From Trichomonas vaginalis G3 (lineage: Eukaryota > Parabasalia > Trichomonadida > Trichomonadidae), in contig NC_067206.1 of NCBI RefSeq assembly GCF_026262505.1, positions 13,884,205 to 13,948,204 on the forward strand: a DNA stretch of 64,000 bases. The letters are read 5' to 3'. Of this stretch, positions 1 through 11,206 are shown one piece after another. The stretch's first letter is position 1. Each line of letters opens with the position of its first letter. A program made the translations under genes and the position numbers. The notes under the pieces were generated by a model. That model saw nothing but the letters and a program-made list of their open reading frames with translations, did no database searches and had not been told where the DNA came from.

Positions 1-564
1 TTGATTATTCTATTAAGGTCTGTTATAACTGTATCTTGGCAATGTATTGTCTCGTCAGTAATCTTTGATTGAAGATTATTAAGTTGATCTGTAATTTATT
101 TCAATTAAATCAAAAATAGATCATAGACGCAATTGAACTTTGTTTCATTTTCACATTTTCCATGTTGTTTTTAATATCTAGTGAATGTTGTTCATTTTAT
201 AAAACAATTAATCAAAAAAAATGTTTATAAACTAGAGTTGAAAAATTCCGAGATTTCTTGAAATTAACACTCATTCTCAAAGTAAGCATATATAATGATA
301 ACAAATATATTCTATAGGAAAAAAATATGACTCTTCGATGAAAGAAATTAAAAAAAATCAAATACATGCATTGAGGCAAACCCAAATTTTAGCTAAAAGT
401 GACAGGGAAAAAAACGTTTAGTATTAAAAAAAAGACCGATGAGAGCTTCGTTCGAAATATAGAGGGAATTGAGAATGCGCAACCATTCTCAGGGAATATT
501 GGATGCTATTCCTGTTCCCTCTGTATGGAAAATTGAGGTTTTCAAAGGGAGTTAAAATAATATA
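1..564. other. AT-rich non-coding stretch
   Basis: I see no gene here. The sequence is AT-rich with frequent stops in all frames and no recognisable repeat, apart from scattered short homopolymers. It leads straight into the 120-bp tandem array. Confidence 0.6.
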
Positions 565-1158
565 AAATTTATACTAATTTACTTCAAAATACAAAAGTAT
601 TTGACAGCTAAAATTAGTTACTTTAGCAAGCCTATCAATACCCTTTTACGATTATTGCTACTTTTTCGAAATAAAAGTAAAAACAAATTTATACTAATTT
701 ACTTCAAAATACAAAAGTATTTGACAGCTAAAATTAGTTACTTTAGCAAGCCTATCAATACCCTTTTACGATTATTGCTACTTTTTCGAAATAAAAGTAA
801 AAACAAATTTATACTAATTTACTTCAAAATACAAAAGTATTTGACAGCTAAAATTAGTTACTTTAGCAAGCCTATCAATACCCTTTTACGATTATTGCTA
901 CTTTTTCGAAATAAAAGTAAAAACAAATTTATACTAATTTACTTCAAAATACAAAAGTATTTGACAGCTAAAATTAGTTACTTTAGCAAGCCTATCAATA
1001 CCCTTTTACGATTATTGCTACTTTTTCGAAATAAAAGTAAAAACAAATTTATACTAATTTACTTCAAAATACAAAAGTATTTGACAGCTAAAATTAGTTA
1101 CTTTAGCAAGCCTATCAATACCCTTTTACGATTATTGCTACTTTTTCGAAATAAAAGT
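565..1158 (+). repeat. Tandem array, 120-bp unit, about five copies
   Basis: The same 120-bp unit repeats almost without change about 4.95 times. Because 120 is a multiple of three, one frame stays open and gives a 40-residue repeated peptide. That frame has no ATG at its head, strongly biased low-complexity content and no similarity I recognise, so I read it as a by-product of the period rather than a gene. The identity between units suggests a recent expansion or active homogenisation. The array ends exactly where a foldback-element terminus begins (1159). Confidence 0.9.
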
Positions 1159-1514
1159 GTTGTAAACAGAAATTCATCAAAAGTGACACCTCAGAAAAGC
1201 TAAAATATTGAATTTTTGGAACTTTTGATAGAGCACGTTTTTAAATATTAATTAAAGTAAATGTATATTTTGTAAAGATTCTTTTTAATAAAAAAATAAA
1301 ATTTTGAAGAAGAACACAAAATCTTCTGAAAAATAATATCACATAAACTCATATTATTTTCTAATATATAACTATTTTATATAAAAATCAAATTCAATGA
1401 TCTTAAAAGCGAAGGATAAACCTCAAAATTTACGAATATAATGAGTGGGAATATAATGCTTATCTATCATAAAACCATATGAAATATCAATTTTTGCTTT
1501 ACGCCTAATTTTTG
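1159..1514 (+). mobile_element. Foldback-element arm (solo copy)
   Basis: About 356 bp are nearly identical to the reverse complement of 24598-24950, which is the right arm and loop of the foldback element described there. This copy starts with the same terminal sequence, GTTGTAAACAG, and runs through the arm into the loop sequence. No matching second arm follows, so it is a half-element or a truncated copy. It contains no coding sequence. It is useful as an 'empty' reference, because the mariner found inside the other copy is absent at the equivalent TATATA site near 1370. Confidence 0.8.
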
Positions 1515-2373
1515 ACGACAATTAGCAAAACACTTAAAGATATGAGCTCTCAATTTTCGACCCCCAATATACGTTTATTTTAGTTTCGGCATATTAACAT
1601 GAAGCACGAGCCAAACCCTTAAAGACGTGTCCTCTAGTTTTGCCAACTCTTTCATATATTGTAACTATTTTCAGGAAAAAACGCAAATTCAAAATTAGAA
1701 ATTCACATTTAATCGAGTATAGTATTAAATTACTATCTTTTGTACACGGACCAAGCAACAACTCAAGGTGCATGCTCATTACAGACAAAATCCCCTCTAG
1801 TGCACTTAAATTGGGTGAGTTAGCACCAAACAAGCCATAAGTTAAAGATCTGAACTTGCTCCAGACAATGTATCACTTTAGTTATGAATGCACCAGAAAT
1901 CCGTCCCAAACTCATACATTTCTACGCTAATCACGATAATAAATATACTATTTTGTACTTTTTACAATAAATCTCTCTTTGTTACACTACAAAATCAATG
2001 TGCATTTCGTTGCACCAGTTTTGAATCTTGTTAAATAATGATTTTTGTTACTTTCATGATACAGTCCCATTTAGTAAACGGATTATTTACAAAATAAAAA
2101 TAAAAAATATATTTTTTATTTACGATTTTTTATATTTGGATTTTTAAGGCATAATTTAGAAAATATTAATAATTTAATCGATTTGATATTAAGAAAGACA
2201 TTTAAAATTCATAAAAGATCCAAATAATTTCATATCCAAAGTTATTAATATTTGAAGATTTGAGGAAAGAAAAGGAGAAATATTGCATATGAAATGTTTT
2301 CAAAAAATACATCAGAAATTGTAAAAGAATTTTAATAATTAATAAGATTTGGATGGGTTAAAATTTGTGATGA
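1515..2373. other. Intergenic stretch without supported gene
   Basis: Short open frames at 1594-1840 on both strands overlap each other and show no recognisable domain, so I did not accept either. The rest is AT-rich with no array or hairpin that stands out. Confidence 0.5.
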
Positions 2374-2537
2374 AACCACCCGATGCTAACTCACGCCACA
2401 CATAGACAGAAGCATTCTATCACGCAACCACCCGATGCTAACTCACGCCACACATAGACAGAAGCATTCTATCACGCAACCACCCGATGCTAACTCACGC
2501 CACACATAGACAGAAGCATTCTATCACGCAACCACCC
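2374..2537. repeat. 52-bp tandem repeat, three full units
   Basis: A 52-bp unit beginning AACCACCCGATGCTAACTC recurs at 2374, 2426 and 2478, with a partial fourth start at 2530. It abuts the left end region of the candidate MULE. The start of the unit (AACCACCC) matches the start of the subterminal repeat of that element (AACCACCCAATTTGACATTA), so the array may have grown from an element end. The unit length is not a multiple of three. Confidence 0.85.
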
Positions 2538-2738
2538 AATTTGACATTAATTTTTATTAATCTTATTTTCATTACTATATGCAACCACCCAATTTGACAT
2601 TAATATTCATAAATATATTTATCAAACTTATATGCACCCAACGAATTTTCAAATTCCTATCAACCACTTCTTTATTTTTATATTTTACAATTCTTTTATA
2701 TACAAATTTAATACAAAGTTTTTATTCACTCATCATCT

Positions 2739-4244
2739 CTACTTCTTTATTATCTTCAATCTCATTCTAGCAGCTCTCGCATCTTTTACTTCCTTCATTA
2801 ATTCAGGCAAGTATTTTTCCAACCAAATTTCTGGTTTATTTTGTAATGCAGATTCATAATTTTTTGATTGTTTTTCCAGAGAATTGATTAAATCTTTGGC
2901 ATCTTGGAACGTTTCAAGATTATAAAGCAGTTTTACGACTAAAACTGCTTTATTTTTATCGTCAATATCAATAAATTCTGCGTATTTTGATATTTCGATC
3001 GGCGAACTCTTTTCTTTGTGATCCACGAGTTCATCCTGATCACCTACATTTTTATCGATTGGGAATTCTATGATTTCACCTACGTTTTCTCCTATTTTCA
3101 TAACATGTATGCCTGCAGAGGGAACATGACTCTTATTCATAAAGAAATCCTTGCAATATTTACAAGGATTCTTATCAGTATTAATATCATTATAGGAGAA
3201 TCCGCAATGTATGCATTTTTCGTTTAACAAGTCATTCTTCTCGCGTTTTTGCTTATTAATGGGATCAATTGATTCATTAATCCTAATGATAGTATCATTC
3301 AGAATGAATTTGATGAAAGTAGAAAAGTTTCTTGCTTTTTTTGCAAGTTCGTTAATGTGTCTATGCTTACCCTCTGCACTATTATTAGTGCTTATAGGTG
3401 GAATGCGGTGGTATGCTGCTAAATGCTCTTGATCTTTATATATCTGCTTCCATTTTTCCAGCTGCTCATCTGATATATTCTTTGTAGCATACATTTTCTG
3501 AACCGATGGATCAAAACATTTGTAATTGTCCTCAAAATCTTGGGCCGATTTTGATAATAATACTATCAGAGCAAAAACATGTAGTAAAGTATTATTGCCC
3601 ATGGTTCCGAGATAGTGCCTAATACAGATATAATTTTGGAAATGATTCGTATTCAAAAATTTTAAAACTCCAGTACCTAAATCGCTCATCCATTTGATTC
3701 TTGAAAAGTGCTCCATAATGTTTAATGATTTAAATTCAATATTCATGGCTGTAAGCCACCGTTGATAAGCAGCGGATGATTCGCTGCGCCCTATGTATAT
3801 CCCTAGAGGGTAACCTCGCATATAGTAATTACCACGAGGAAAAATAAATATATATTTCGGCCATGAAAAAGTAGCATCTAAGTGAATTAAATTACACTCC
3901 AACGCCAAATTTCCTGATTCGCTTGGAATATATATAAGAAATTCTATAGGATTTCCATTGACGAATAAACTATCACTTCTTATCGTTGTGCTATAATTTA
4001 CATAAAATTTCCCGGGATATGAAGTTAAGATATCACCAATCTCATTATCATGCTTTATTTTTTCCTGTATTTCATCTTGCAGAGGATGTCCTGGGAGATC
4101 AACTTTCGTTATTTGAATGTACCATTTTAACCTCCCTGAAAACTCTTTGGGTAATTTTATGTTTTTCATGTTTTTTGGTACAGTAATCATCCACAACGTA
4201 TCTGATACTTTTGAATATTCAAAGGATACGATTTTGTCATACAA
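2739..4244 (-). CDS. MULE-like transposase (C-terminal part open)
   Basis: An open frame of 501 codons. Features that fit the MULE family are a catalytic-type Asp in HLDATFSW (about residue 123), the SESSAAYQRW segment (about 154-163), a second Asp in KWMSDLGTG (about 188), and a Cys-x-x-His pair in CIRHYLGT (about 207-210). A CxxC...CxxC cluster follows at about 345-370 and the tail is a charged helix. The enzyme would cut and rejoin DNA at the element's inverted ends in the nucleus. The first residues run on from similar coding sequence upstream in other frames, so the true start is probably further up and this frame is the larger part of a broken gene. The third acidic residue cannot be assigned with confidence. 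Confidence 0.65.
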   Translation of the reverse strand: MYDKIVSFEYSKVSDTLWMITVPKNMKNIKLPKEFSGRLKWYIQITKVDLPGHPLQDEIQEKIKHDNEIGDILTSYPGKFYVNYSTTIRSDSLFVNGNPIEFLIYIPSESGNLALECNLIHLDATFSWPKYIFIFPRGNYYMRGYPLGIYIGRSESSAAYQRWLTAMNIEFKSLNIMEHFSRIKWMSDLGTGVLKFLNTNHFQNYICIRHYLGTMGNNTLLHVFALIVLLSKSAQDFEDNYKCFDPSVQKMYATKNISDEQLEKWKQIYKDQEHLAAYHRIPPISTNNSAEGKHRHINELAKKARNFSTFIKFILNDTIIRINESIDPINKQKREKNDLLNEKCIHCGFSYNDINTDKNPCKYCKDFFMNKSHVPSAGIHVMKIGENVGEIIEFPIDKNVGDQDELVDHKEKSSPIEISKYAEFIDIDDKNKAVLVVKLLYNLETFQDAKDLINSLEKQSKNYESALQNKPEIWLEKYLPELMKEVKDARAARMRLKIIKK

Positions 4245-5543
4245 TATAATAATAAATTGTAGAAATTTTTAAAGGGGAATAATCTTCGTTTTGAAGTAGA
4301 AAATAATTTAAGTTTACAGATCGATCAGAACTTATATTGGAAAGGCCCAAATGAATAAATGCTGGCATTTGTTCCAAAAACTTCAATGTTTGTTCATAAG
4401 TTAACACATTGATATGAATACCAGGGCTTATTAGAATTAATTGCATTGATTTGAGTTTTTCAATATCAGTATTTTTAGAGCATTCAAAACAAATATGGCA
4501 ACCATCTATTGTAATTGGAGAGATCAACTGGAATTTTTTCTATGGATTCATGAAATTGTTTGATCGCTGTAAATTTAATACCCATGATTTGTTCAAAATC
4601 TGCTTGAATTTTTTTGTCAGCTTTCAAACAAGCTTTTGCTAAAATTTCCAGAAGGTCATTGTTTTTTATTTGATTCAAAACATTAAAGTTCTTGTACATA
4701 AAATCATTATTTTGAATTAGGGCCTCATGGAAGATTAAATGAATCTTTAAACGAATAACTTTGCTTTCATTCAAATTCATTACTGATATAATATTATTTG
4801 TTGAAACAATCGAAGAGAGTAATGGATTTCTAAATGTAGAAAATAACTCTGAGATATTGTATGCAAAAGATAAAACATACTTGATTTGGTAAATTGATAA
4901 GTCTGCAAATTGAATTTATCATTCATTTTGAAAATTGTTTCGTTTGGGCTTGACATTATCAATGCTTTCATGATTGGTGTAACATTATCTATATTACACG
5001 AATTTAAAATATTAATTGATTCAAATTTAACTGCTAGTTCATAGAAAGAATATTTACTACCAATATAGATCTGATACGTATTTGATAATATTCTTCACCA
5101 TTTTGATTTGTTTGATCTGAAATTAAAACATTAATAAAATCTTCGATTGTTAAATCACACGATTTTCCTGAAAAAGCAAAAATATTCGAATATCTTTTAT
5201 CGCCATTAATTATTGCTTGTATTAATGGTTTAGAAATTCCTGCTTTTGAGTATAATTCCTGGTCAAATGAAAAATTTTGTAAGAAACCTATAACCTGTGC
5301 ATAAAATTTGGGGCGGGCAATTATAAATGCTTCTAAAAATTTAAGAATATATTGTTCCCCTAGACGATGGATTTTGATTTTAATTTGACTGAGATCTGTT
5401 TGCAAATATTTTTCACTTATAATCATATTTACCATTTCTGTAAAAGCTTCAGCGGATTTCTGAAATTTAGGTGTTGTTTCATATGTTTGAAGATACTTTA
5501 CTTCATCGCTATTCGAGATAAAACGCTCTTTGAGTTCCTCCAA
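4237..5543 (-). pseudogene. Decayed coding region upstream of the MULE transposase
   Basis: A series of minus-strand open pieces (5543-5034, 4971-4780, 4780-4484, 4527-4237) follow one another closely in shifting frames and lead into the transposase frame. This is the pattern expected of one long gene that has picked up several frameshifts. The first piece starts MEELKERF and is helix-rich. I recognise no domain. It could be the N-terminal half of the transposase protein or a separate accessory gene of the element. Codon use is as AT-rich as its neighbour. Confidence 0.5.
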
Positions 5544-5602
5544 ATAACAAATGATAGATTTATTTTCAAATCAATAATTTATGTCCAAAATTATATACAT
5601 TC

Positions 5603-5869
5603 TTAATATTTCTGTTTAATTCTTTGATTTTTGAAACATTTGTCCCCAAGGATATGATGGTGAATCTCCGACATATGCATTTGATAATGAATCCAAACAG
5701 TGAATTTAGGTTTACCATCTTGATAAGTTATTTTATTTGTATACCATTCTTTTTGATAGGCTTTATTGGAAGAATAATATAAAATTTTTGAAATATACCC
5801 ATCTGGATAAATTGTTGAATCAGAATTTACACTATTACATCTAATAGAACCCAACTGAATTAAAATCAA
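5603..5869 (-). CDS. FYR-N-like protein fragment
   Basis: The 88-codon frame contains LGSIRCN, then IYPDGYISKILYYSS, then EWYTNKITYQDGKPKFTVW. This order (a leading LG block, a YP-x-GY motif, and a Y..I.dGkp.F.V strand) resembles the FYR-N half of the FYRN/FYRC module of chromatin proteins. Upstream sequence in the same frame continues past the first Met, so the start is uncertain. It lies upstream of, and on the same strand as, the MULE-linked region, so it may be the first part of the same broken reading frame. The domain match was made by eye only and rests on a few residues. Confidence 0.35.
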   Translation of the reverse strand: MILIQLGSIRCNSVNSDSTIYPDGYISKILYYSSNKAYQKEWYTNKITYQDGKPKFTVWIHYQMHMSEIHHHILGDKCFKNQRIKQKY

Positions 5870-6109
5870 ATCATCCGAAACATTAATGGTAGATGAAGAT
5901 GGTTTAGCATTAAAAAAATTGTCACTTTTTTAAAATTTCGGATTTTTAAGAGTATGTTAAAATTAAACATACTCTTAATATATGTTAATAATTATCATTT
6001 GATAAAATTATTTAAATAGTAATCAAAATATTGTTTAAATATTAATGGAGTTGAAAAATTGGATCATAAAAGTAAGATGTTAGCATCTAGCCTCAGTAGA
6101 TACTAAGTC

Positions 6110-6575
6110 ATATCAGAATAGACACATATTCATCCTCAATTGACTCTTACTCATCTTCAATTGGTTCTCACAAATAATCAATTGATCCTTACTACTGATC
6201 AATTGATTCTCACAAATAATCAATTGATTCGCATTAATTATCAATAGATTCTCACTAAGAATCAATTGATTCTCAGTCACCCTAAATTGATTCTCACTAC
6301 TTATTAATTGATTCTTACTCATCCTTAATTGATTCTCGCTAAGAATCAAGTGATTCTCACTCTTCCTCAATTTCTTCTTAGTATTATTCAATTGATTCTC
6401 ACTGATGTTCAGTTGAATCTCACTAATAATCAAATGATTCTCACTCATCCTCAATTGATTGTCACTTATTCACAATTTATTCTTAAACAACCTTAATTAA
6501 CTCCCAGTATTCTTCAATTGATTCTCACTAATTATAATTTGATTCTCAGTCATCCTCAATTTATTCTAACTCAAT
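6110..6575 (-). repeat. 21-bp tandem array (heptapeptide period)
   Basis: Units based on CAATTGATTCTCAC recur every 21 bases or so with many substitutions. The period keeps the minus strand partly open, giving degenerate heptads of the type SENQLII. I read this as a satellite, not a gene: the frame has no conserved start and dissolves on both sides. It lies between the decayed coding region and the right end repeats of the candidate MULE. Confidence 0.8.
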
Positions 6576-6844
6576 AAGAATATGAATATGAAAATGGATT
6601 GGAATAGGTGATAATTAAAATATATTGATATGAATTTGTGAGAGTGTCTTTAATAAAGAAAAATTTGTCAAAGAACAATAATGTCAAATTGGGTGGGAGC
6701 ATATAGTAATGAAATATTTATTGATAAATATTAATGTCATAATAATTGAGAGCATGTAGTAATGAAAAATTAATTGATAAATAATAATATTAAATAGGGT
6801 GATTGCATTGATCAATACATATATATGAATGAATTTCGATGTCA

Positions 6845-7905
6845 AACCGTCAGTCATATTGTTAGTCAAAACGTCAGTTATATTCTCATTCATACACTCA
6901 CTCAAACCGTCAGTCATATTGTCAGTCAAACTCTCAGTCATATTGTCACTCAAACTGTCAGCCAATTGTCAGCTAAACTCTAAGTCATATTCTAACTAAA
7001 GCCGTCACTCATATTGTCAGTCAAAACGTCAGTCATGTTGTCACTCAAACTATCAGTCTTATTCTCACTAAAACCATCAGTCATACACTCTCTTAAACTA
7101 TGAGTCATATTGTCACCCAAACTCTCAATCATATTCTAAATAAAACCGTAAGTCATAGAGGCTGTCAAACCGTCAGTCATATTGTCGGTCAAACCGTCAG
7201 TCATATTGTCGGTCAAACTGTCAGTCTTACTCTCAATAAAAAGCTAATTCATAGTGTCTGTCAAACCACAGTCATATTGTCACTCAAACTGTCAGTAATA
7301 TTCTAATTAAAGCCGTCAGTCATATTGTCAGTCAAACTGTAAGTCATACACTCACTCAAATCAACAATCATATTGTCACCCAAACTGTCAGTCTTATTCT
7401 AACTAAAACCGTATGTCATAGAGGCTGTCAAACCGTCAGTCATATTGTCATCCAAACTATCAGTCTTATTCTCACTAAAACCGTAATTCATATTGTCACT
7501 CAAACCGTCAGTCATATTGTCATTAAAACGGTCAGTCATACACTCACTCAAATCAACAGTCATATTGTCACCTAAACTCTCAGTCATATTCTAAATAAAA
7601 CCGTAAGTCATATTGTCAGTCAAACTAGCAGTCTTATTCTAACTAAAACCGTAAGTCATAGTGTGTGTCAAACCGTCAGTCATATTGTCAGTCAAACTAT
7701 CAGTCTTACTCTCAATAAAAAGCTAATTCATAGTGTCTGTCAAACCAAAGTCATATTGTCAGTCAAACTATCAGTCTTATCCTAACTAAAAAGCTAATTC
7801 ATAGTGTGTGTCAAACAGTCAGTCATATTGTCAGTCAAACTCTCAGTTTTACTCTCAATAAAAAGCTAATTCATAGTGTCTGTCAAACCGAAGTCATATT
7901 GTAGT
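6845..7905 (-). repeat. 24-bp satellite array, about 1 kb
   Basis: Units like GTCAGTCATATTGTCACTCA plus AACC repeat every 24 bases for more than 40 degenerate copies. On the minus strand this gives eight-residue repeats of the form MTDGLSDN, with several short open runs. The period is a multiple of three but copies vary by base changes and small indels and no frame stays open throughout. It sits exactly between the right end of the candidate MULE and the left edge of Polinton P1. Confidence 0.85.
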
Positions 7906-8055
7906 TAGTATGGTTATGTTGGGTACGGCGGCACTGCGTTCCACCTTACTCAACATAACCTTAAATATTTACAAAACCACCACCCACTTCACTTCACTAA
8001 CGAACTCACTAATGTAAAAAAATAAACGTTCTCACTAACGACTTCACTAATGTTC

Positions 8056-8340
8056 TCATAAATTTTCCTCAATATCTTCATCATCAGTGTTAACCCTATT
8101 GTAGTCATACTTGAAGCCATAAACTTTCTCTAACTTCTTAACGTACAATTTACATAACTTACCTTCGTCATCATATGGTTTAATGATATAACTATTTCTA
8201 TCTTTATACACAGTCAATGAAAAGTCAACTGGTCTCGGATGTATTTGAAAGAACATGTTATGCTCAGGAAGGAAGAATAAATGTTTAAATGTATGTTTGT
8301 TATATTTTTCGATTTGTATGAGTTGCTTTTGTTCTGTCAT
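8056..8340 (-). CDS. Small P1 protein, unknown function
   Basis: A 94-codon frame beginning MTEQKQLIQIEKY and ending in an acidic tail (DDEDIEENL). It is one of the few fully open frames of P1. The length, mixed charge and lack of membrane segment suggest a small soluble protein. I recognise no family. It is the last gene at this end of P1, on the same strand as most others. Confidence 0.5.
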   Translation of the reverse strand: MTEQKQLIQIEKYNKHTFKHLFFLPEHNMFFQIHPRPVDFSLTVYKDRNSYIIKPYDDEGKLCKLYVKKLEKVYGFKYDYNRVNTDDEDIEENL

Positions 8341-8504
8341 TTACATCCAAATAAAAAATTTTCAGTAAAATAAAAAATAAACTTAAAAATTAATGATATC
8401 ACCACCCTCACACGTATGAAAACATAGCGCAAAAATAAATTTAGGTGAAGTGGTGAGATCTCACCTGTTTTTTCACCTCTTTTTTCACCCGTTGAATTCA
8501 TTAC

Positions 8505-9104
8505 TTTATAACTCTCTTCCTTGGTTTCTTTTAGTTGCTTTCTTCACGTCTGTCTCCAGCTTAACTGTCTTTCTTCTTCGTCCGTAATGATACCAGTTAC
8601 TTCCACCAGTCAATGGGTCAAATGGTCTTTCGTAAGGGTTTCCATACATTCCATAGGGACCATACGGAAGAACTACTGGTGAGGAAGAGTTCCATCGACT
8701 CTATTTAAATGCATTGTTTCACCTTTCATCTGGTCATTAAAGTCTTTTGCATGTTTTGCAAACTCATCGTCCTTTCCTAAAGCATTTTCTGACTCAGTCG
8801 CAACCAAATTGGATGCTTTATTTATGAGCCCTATTTTATTTAATCTTAACTTCTTTGCAACCCAGCCTCCAATCTTTCCTTTATTTGCATCTAATGTCTT
8901 CGAAACTCTTCCTCCACTCATTTTATTTACTGCGTCATAAGCCCAAGTGCTTTTGCTCCAAATGCTAATGCTTTTGTTCCCATTGCGCCTAAAGCTGTCC
9001 AAGCTACCATTTACACACATATTAAAATCATCTCTCTTCAATATTATCTCATAAAAGTTCTCGTTACTGGAGAAAGTCAATGAAACATAAACATTCTCAT
9101 TCAT
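8505..9104 (-). pseudogene. P1 small virion-type gene region, broken
   Basis: The upper part encodes a stretch with a Gly/Lys-rich segment (SGGRVSKTLDANKGKIGGW). The lower part, towards 8505, has a Tyr/Gly/Pro-rich run (YGPYGMYGNPYERP) followed by a strongly basic tail (RRRKTVKLETDVKKATKR). Small basic, glycine-rich proteins of this type occur next to capsid genes in Polintons and adenoviruses, but no family match can be claimed. The region is broken. Confidence 0.4.
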
Positions 9105-9109
9105 AAACT

Positions 9110-10170
9110 TCTTTCTTTATCATCTATTCGCTTCAAAATGTCTGAACAATTGCTAACTTTTCTACAACAGTTATTTCATCATGAATGACCTTCAAGAACA
9201 AGCTCATTTAATATGCTATTAAAATCATCTCAATAATGAGTCCATCCTTTCCATCTTTAGGTAGCACAACATCTTTCATTGAAGAAGGTTCGACAAGTCT
9301 TTATGTTAAACTTACTGACAAAGTTTGTTATACTATAATGCTTCGGTGGCGAATACATATAGTTTGAAAGACATAATATAGATTCTTCAGCAAATTACTT
9401 ATACTGGATTTTATAACAATGTTCTCACGAGACCAAATACCACCAATTGACAATCTTGTAAGCAATCCTGCTGAACCTTCTACTGTAAACGTCGATGGTA
9501 ACATTCCACGAAGGTCATCTATTGACATCGTTGAGTCACTGAATTTAAATATTTTCTTAAAGCAATCGTCATTATCTAACCATGCAATAGCTTTGAAGTT
9601 TTCATTCGAATATACATCTGCTTCATTAAATGTAAAACCTGACTTCTTTGCAGAGACGACTTTAAAATCTATTGCATTTGTTTCAAAATTATATACTATG
9701 GTAACTTCTGAAGGTAATGGATGTCCTTCCGCAGTCAGTTTGTTCTCTCACTACCGTTTGAAGCTTTGTGTTAAAAACTTTCATGTCATCTCCTGTGTCT
9801 AGGTTCACATACACAGCAATAGGAAAACTATCTTGCTTCTTTGTCTATCATTATATCTCAAAACATTAAAGTTCTTCAATAATATTGTCCTTCCTGCTGG
9901 AATACTTCTAACTTGTCTTATTTCAAAGCTTTCTCACCTCCTACATACTCTACCCAGTGTCTTGGATATTCATAAGTATACTGACTTTCTTGAATTTTGG
10001 TTGGTTTCATCATAACGTGTTCATAGTATATCTTTATACTCTTGTCAGTTAGACTCGGTGCTATGTTCTGAATATTTCTGACTTGCATTTTTAATGGAGA
10101 TAAAATGAAGCATTTAATACATGACGTAGATGAAGACATGAATGAAACTACAGACAAACTTAACTCTTCT
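9110..10170 (-). pseudogene. P1 gene remnant, possible minor capsid protein
   Basis: The minus strand carries coding-like pieces throughout: one opens near 10133 with MSSSTSCIKCF, and another at 9528 starts MSIDDLRGMLPS. They contain alternating hydrophobic/polar stretches as in beta-rich proteins. The length of about 1 kb, its place next to the packaging ATPase and the beta-rich look would fit a minor capsid (penton-type) gene, but this is inference. It is a fossil with many breaks. Confidence 0.3.
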
Positions 10171-10994
10171 CTTATTCTTCCTTTCAGTAAGGACTATGAG
10201 TTCTGTTCAAATGGTGTTTATTTCTATGTGGAAAGATGGGTCAGGTAAGACATTTAACCTCATTCGTCATATACTCATAACAGAGCGTTTAGGTCAAGAT
10301 TCATATTATGACCAAATCATTATATCAGCAACTTCAGACTCTATGGACTCAACAGCGAAAACATTTATGTCAAAAGTTCAAGCCTCTGTCGTTAAAGTTC
10401 CAGATAGCGAACTCATTGAATTTCTTCAACGTTACATTCGACGTAAGAGGAAATATTATGCATCGTTGAATTTATACAGTCAGGAATGCAAAAGACTTCT
10501 GAGGAGATGGAAAGAATTATTGACAAACACCACTTACGTCAGTACTCAGGAGTTTACGATATGAAACGACTTACAAACTACATTCTGTCAAAACTTTCAA
10601 AATACCCCTTCAAAAAATATCCTTCAAATACTTTGTTATTTGCGACGACTTCGCCGGAAAAGGTTTAGTTTTCAAAGCCTGACTCACCATTAGCTAACAT
10701 CATTACTAAAGTCAGACATTACCACTTAACTGTAGCAATACTTATGCAAACATGGAGGTTTTTAGCTTTAAACTAAAACGTCTCATAACTGACTTCGTTA
10801 TCTTTCAAGGTTTCTCACGCTATGATATTGAACTCATTTGGAAACAGTCAGGTATAACATTACCTTTTGAAGAAATTTGGGAAGCATATAAGTCTCTCAT
10901 CTCTCCTCGTTCATACCTTGAGATTCATATCATGACTAATACCATTAAAGTCAAAAATATTCCATGGAACGACCAACATTGTTTTAAAGTTTAA
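10142..10994 (+). pseudogene. P1 packaging ATPase (FtsK/HerA-type), broken
   Basis: The plus strand shows a P-loop-like MWKDGSGKTFNLIRH, a downstream hydrophobic strand ending in paired acids before a Gly-rich turn (CDDFAGKG), and helices typical of the C-terminal half (DFVIFQGFSRYDIE). The same order is seen in the P2 ATPase (GKQNKGKT, LIFLDDAV, FIFSGFSRQQLN), which supports the call. The family pumps DNA into capsids. It is one of the two recognisable P1 genes on the plus strand. It is broken, with a few breaks. Confidence 0.65.
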
Positions 10995-11206
10995 CCTTCA
11001 ATTGACTGATGGTAAACAAATTCCATGCATCTCTGTCGCCATTTCTGTTAATATTTTTTGCTGTCATTCATTATCATCCACTTATACAAGCATCTGAGTT
11101 CAAAACTTTGTTGTTATCTATACTTTGAAAGTGTCGTTACAATAACTGAATAAGTATTCCATAATTCTCTGTGGTAGTTGAGGAGTTAAACTGCACAGCT
11201 GTTTTT

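Larger units (their letters stand above)
2520..6830 (-). mobile_element. Candidate MULE-type DNA transposon, about 4.3 kb
   Basis: A motif close to CTATATGCAACCACCCAATT followed by TGACATTAAT occurs at about 2572-2602, with a partial copy at 2524-2549. It recurs in inverted orientation at about 6679-6708, with weaker copies to 6810. These inverted, internally repeated ends enclose a MULE-like transposase on the minus strand plus other coding remnants, which is the expected layout. The exact termini and a target duplication could not be settled by eye, so the limits are approximate. The inner right side carries a 21-bp tandem array. Confidence 0.5.

Noticed and set aside
601-1203. 200-codon open frame over the 120-bp array
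   Set aside because: The frame is open only because the period is a multiple of three. It has no ATG start, low complexity and no flanking conservation.
1594-1840. Overlapping small frames on both strands
   Set aside because: No start context, no domain, and each is the antisense shadow of the other.
6110-7905. Possible CRISPR array
   Set aside because: Units are directly adjacent, with no unique spacers between constant repeats. These are ordinary satellites, and the organism appears eukaryotic.
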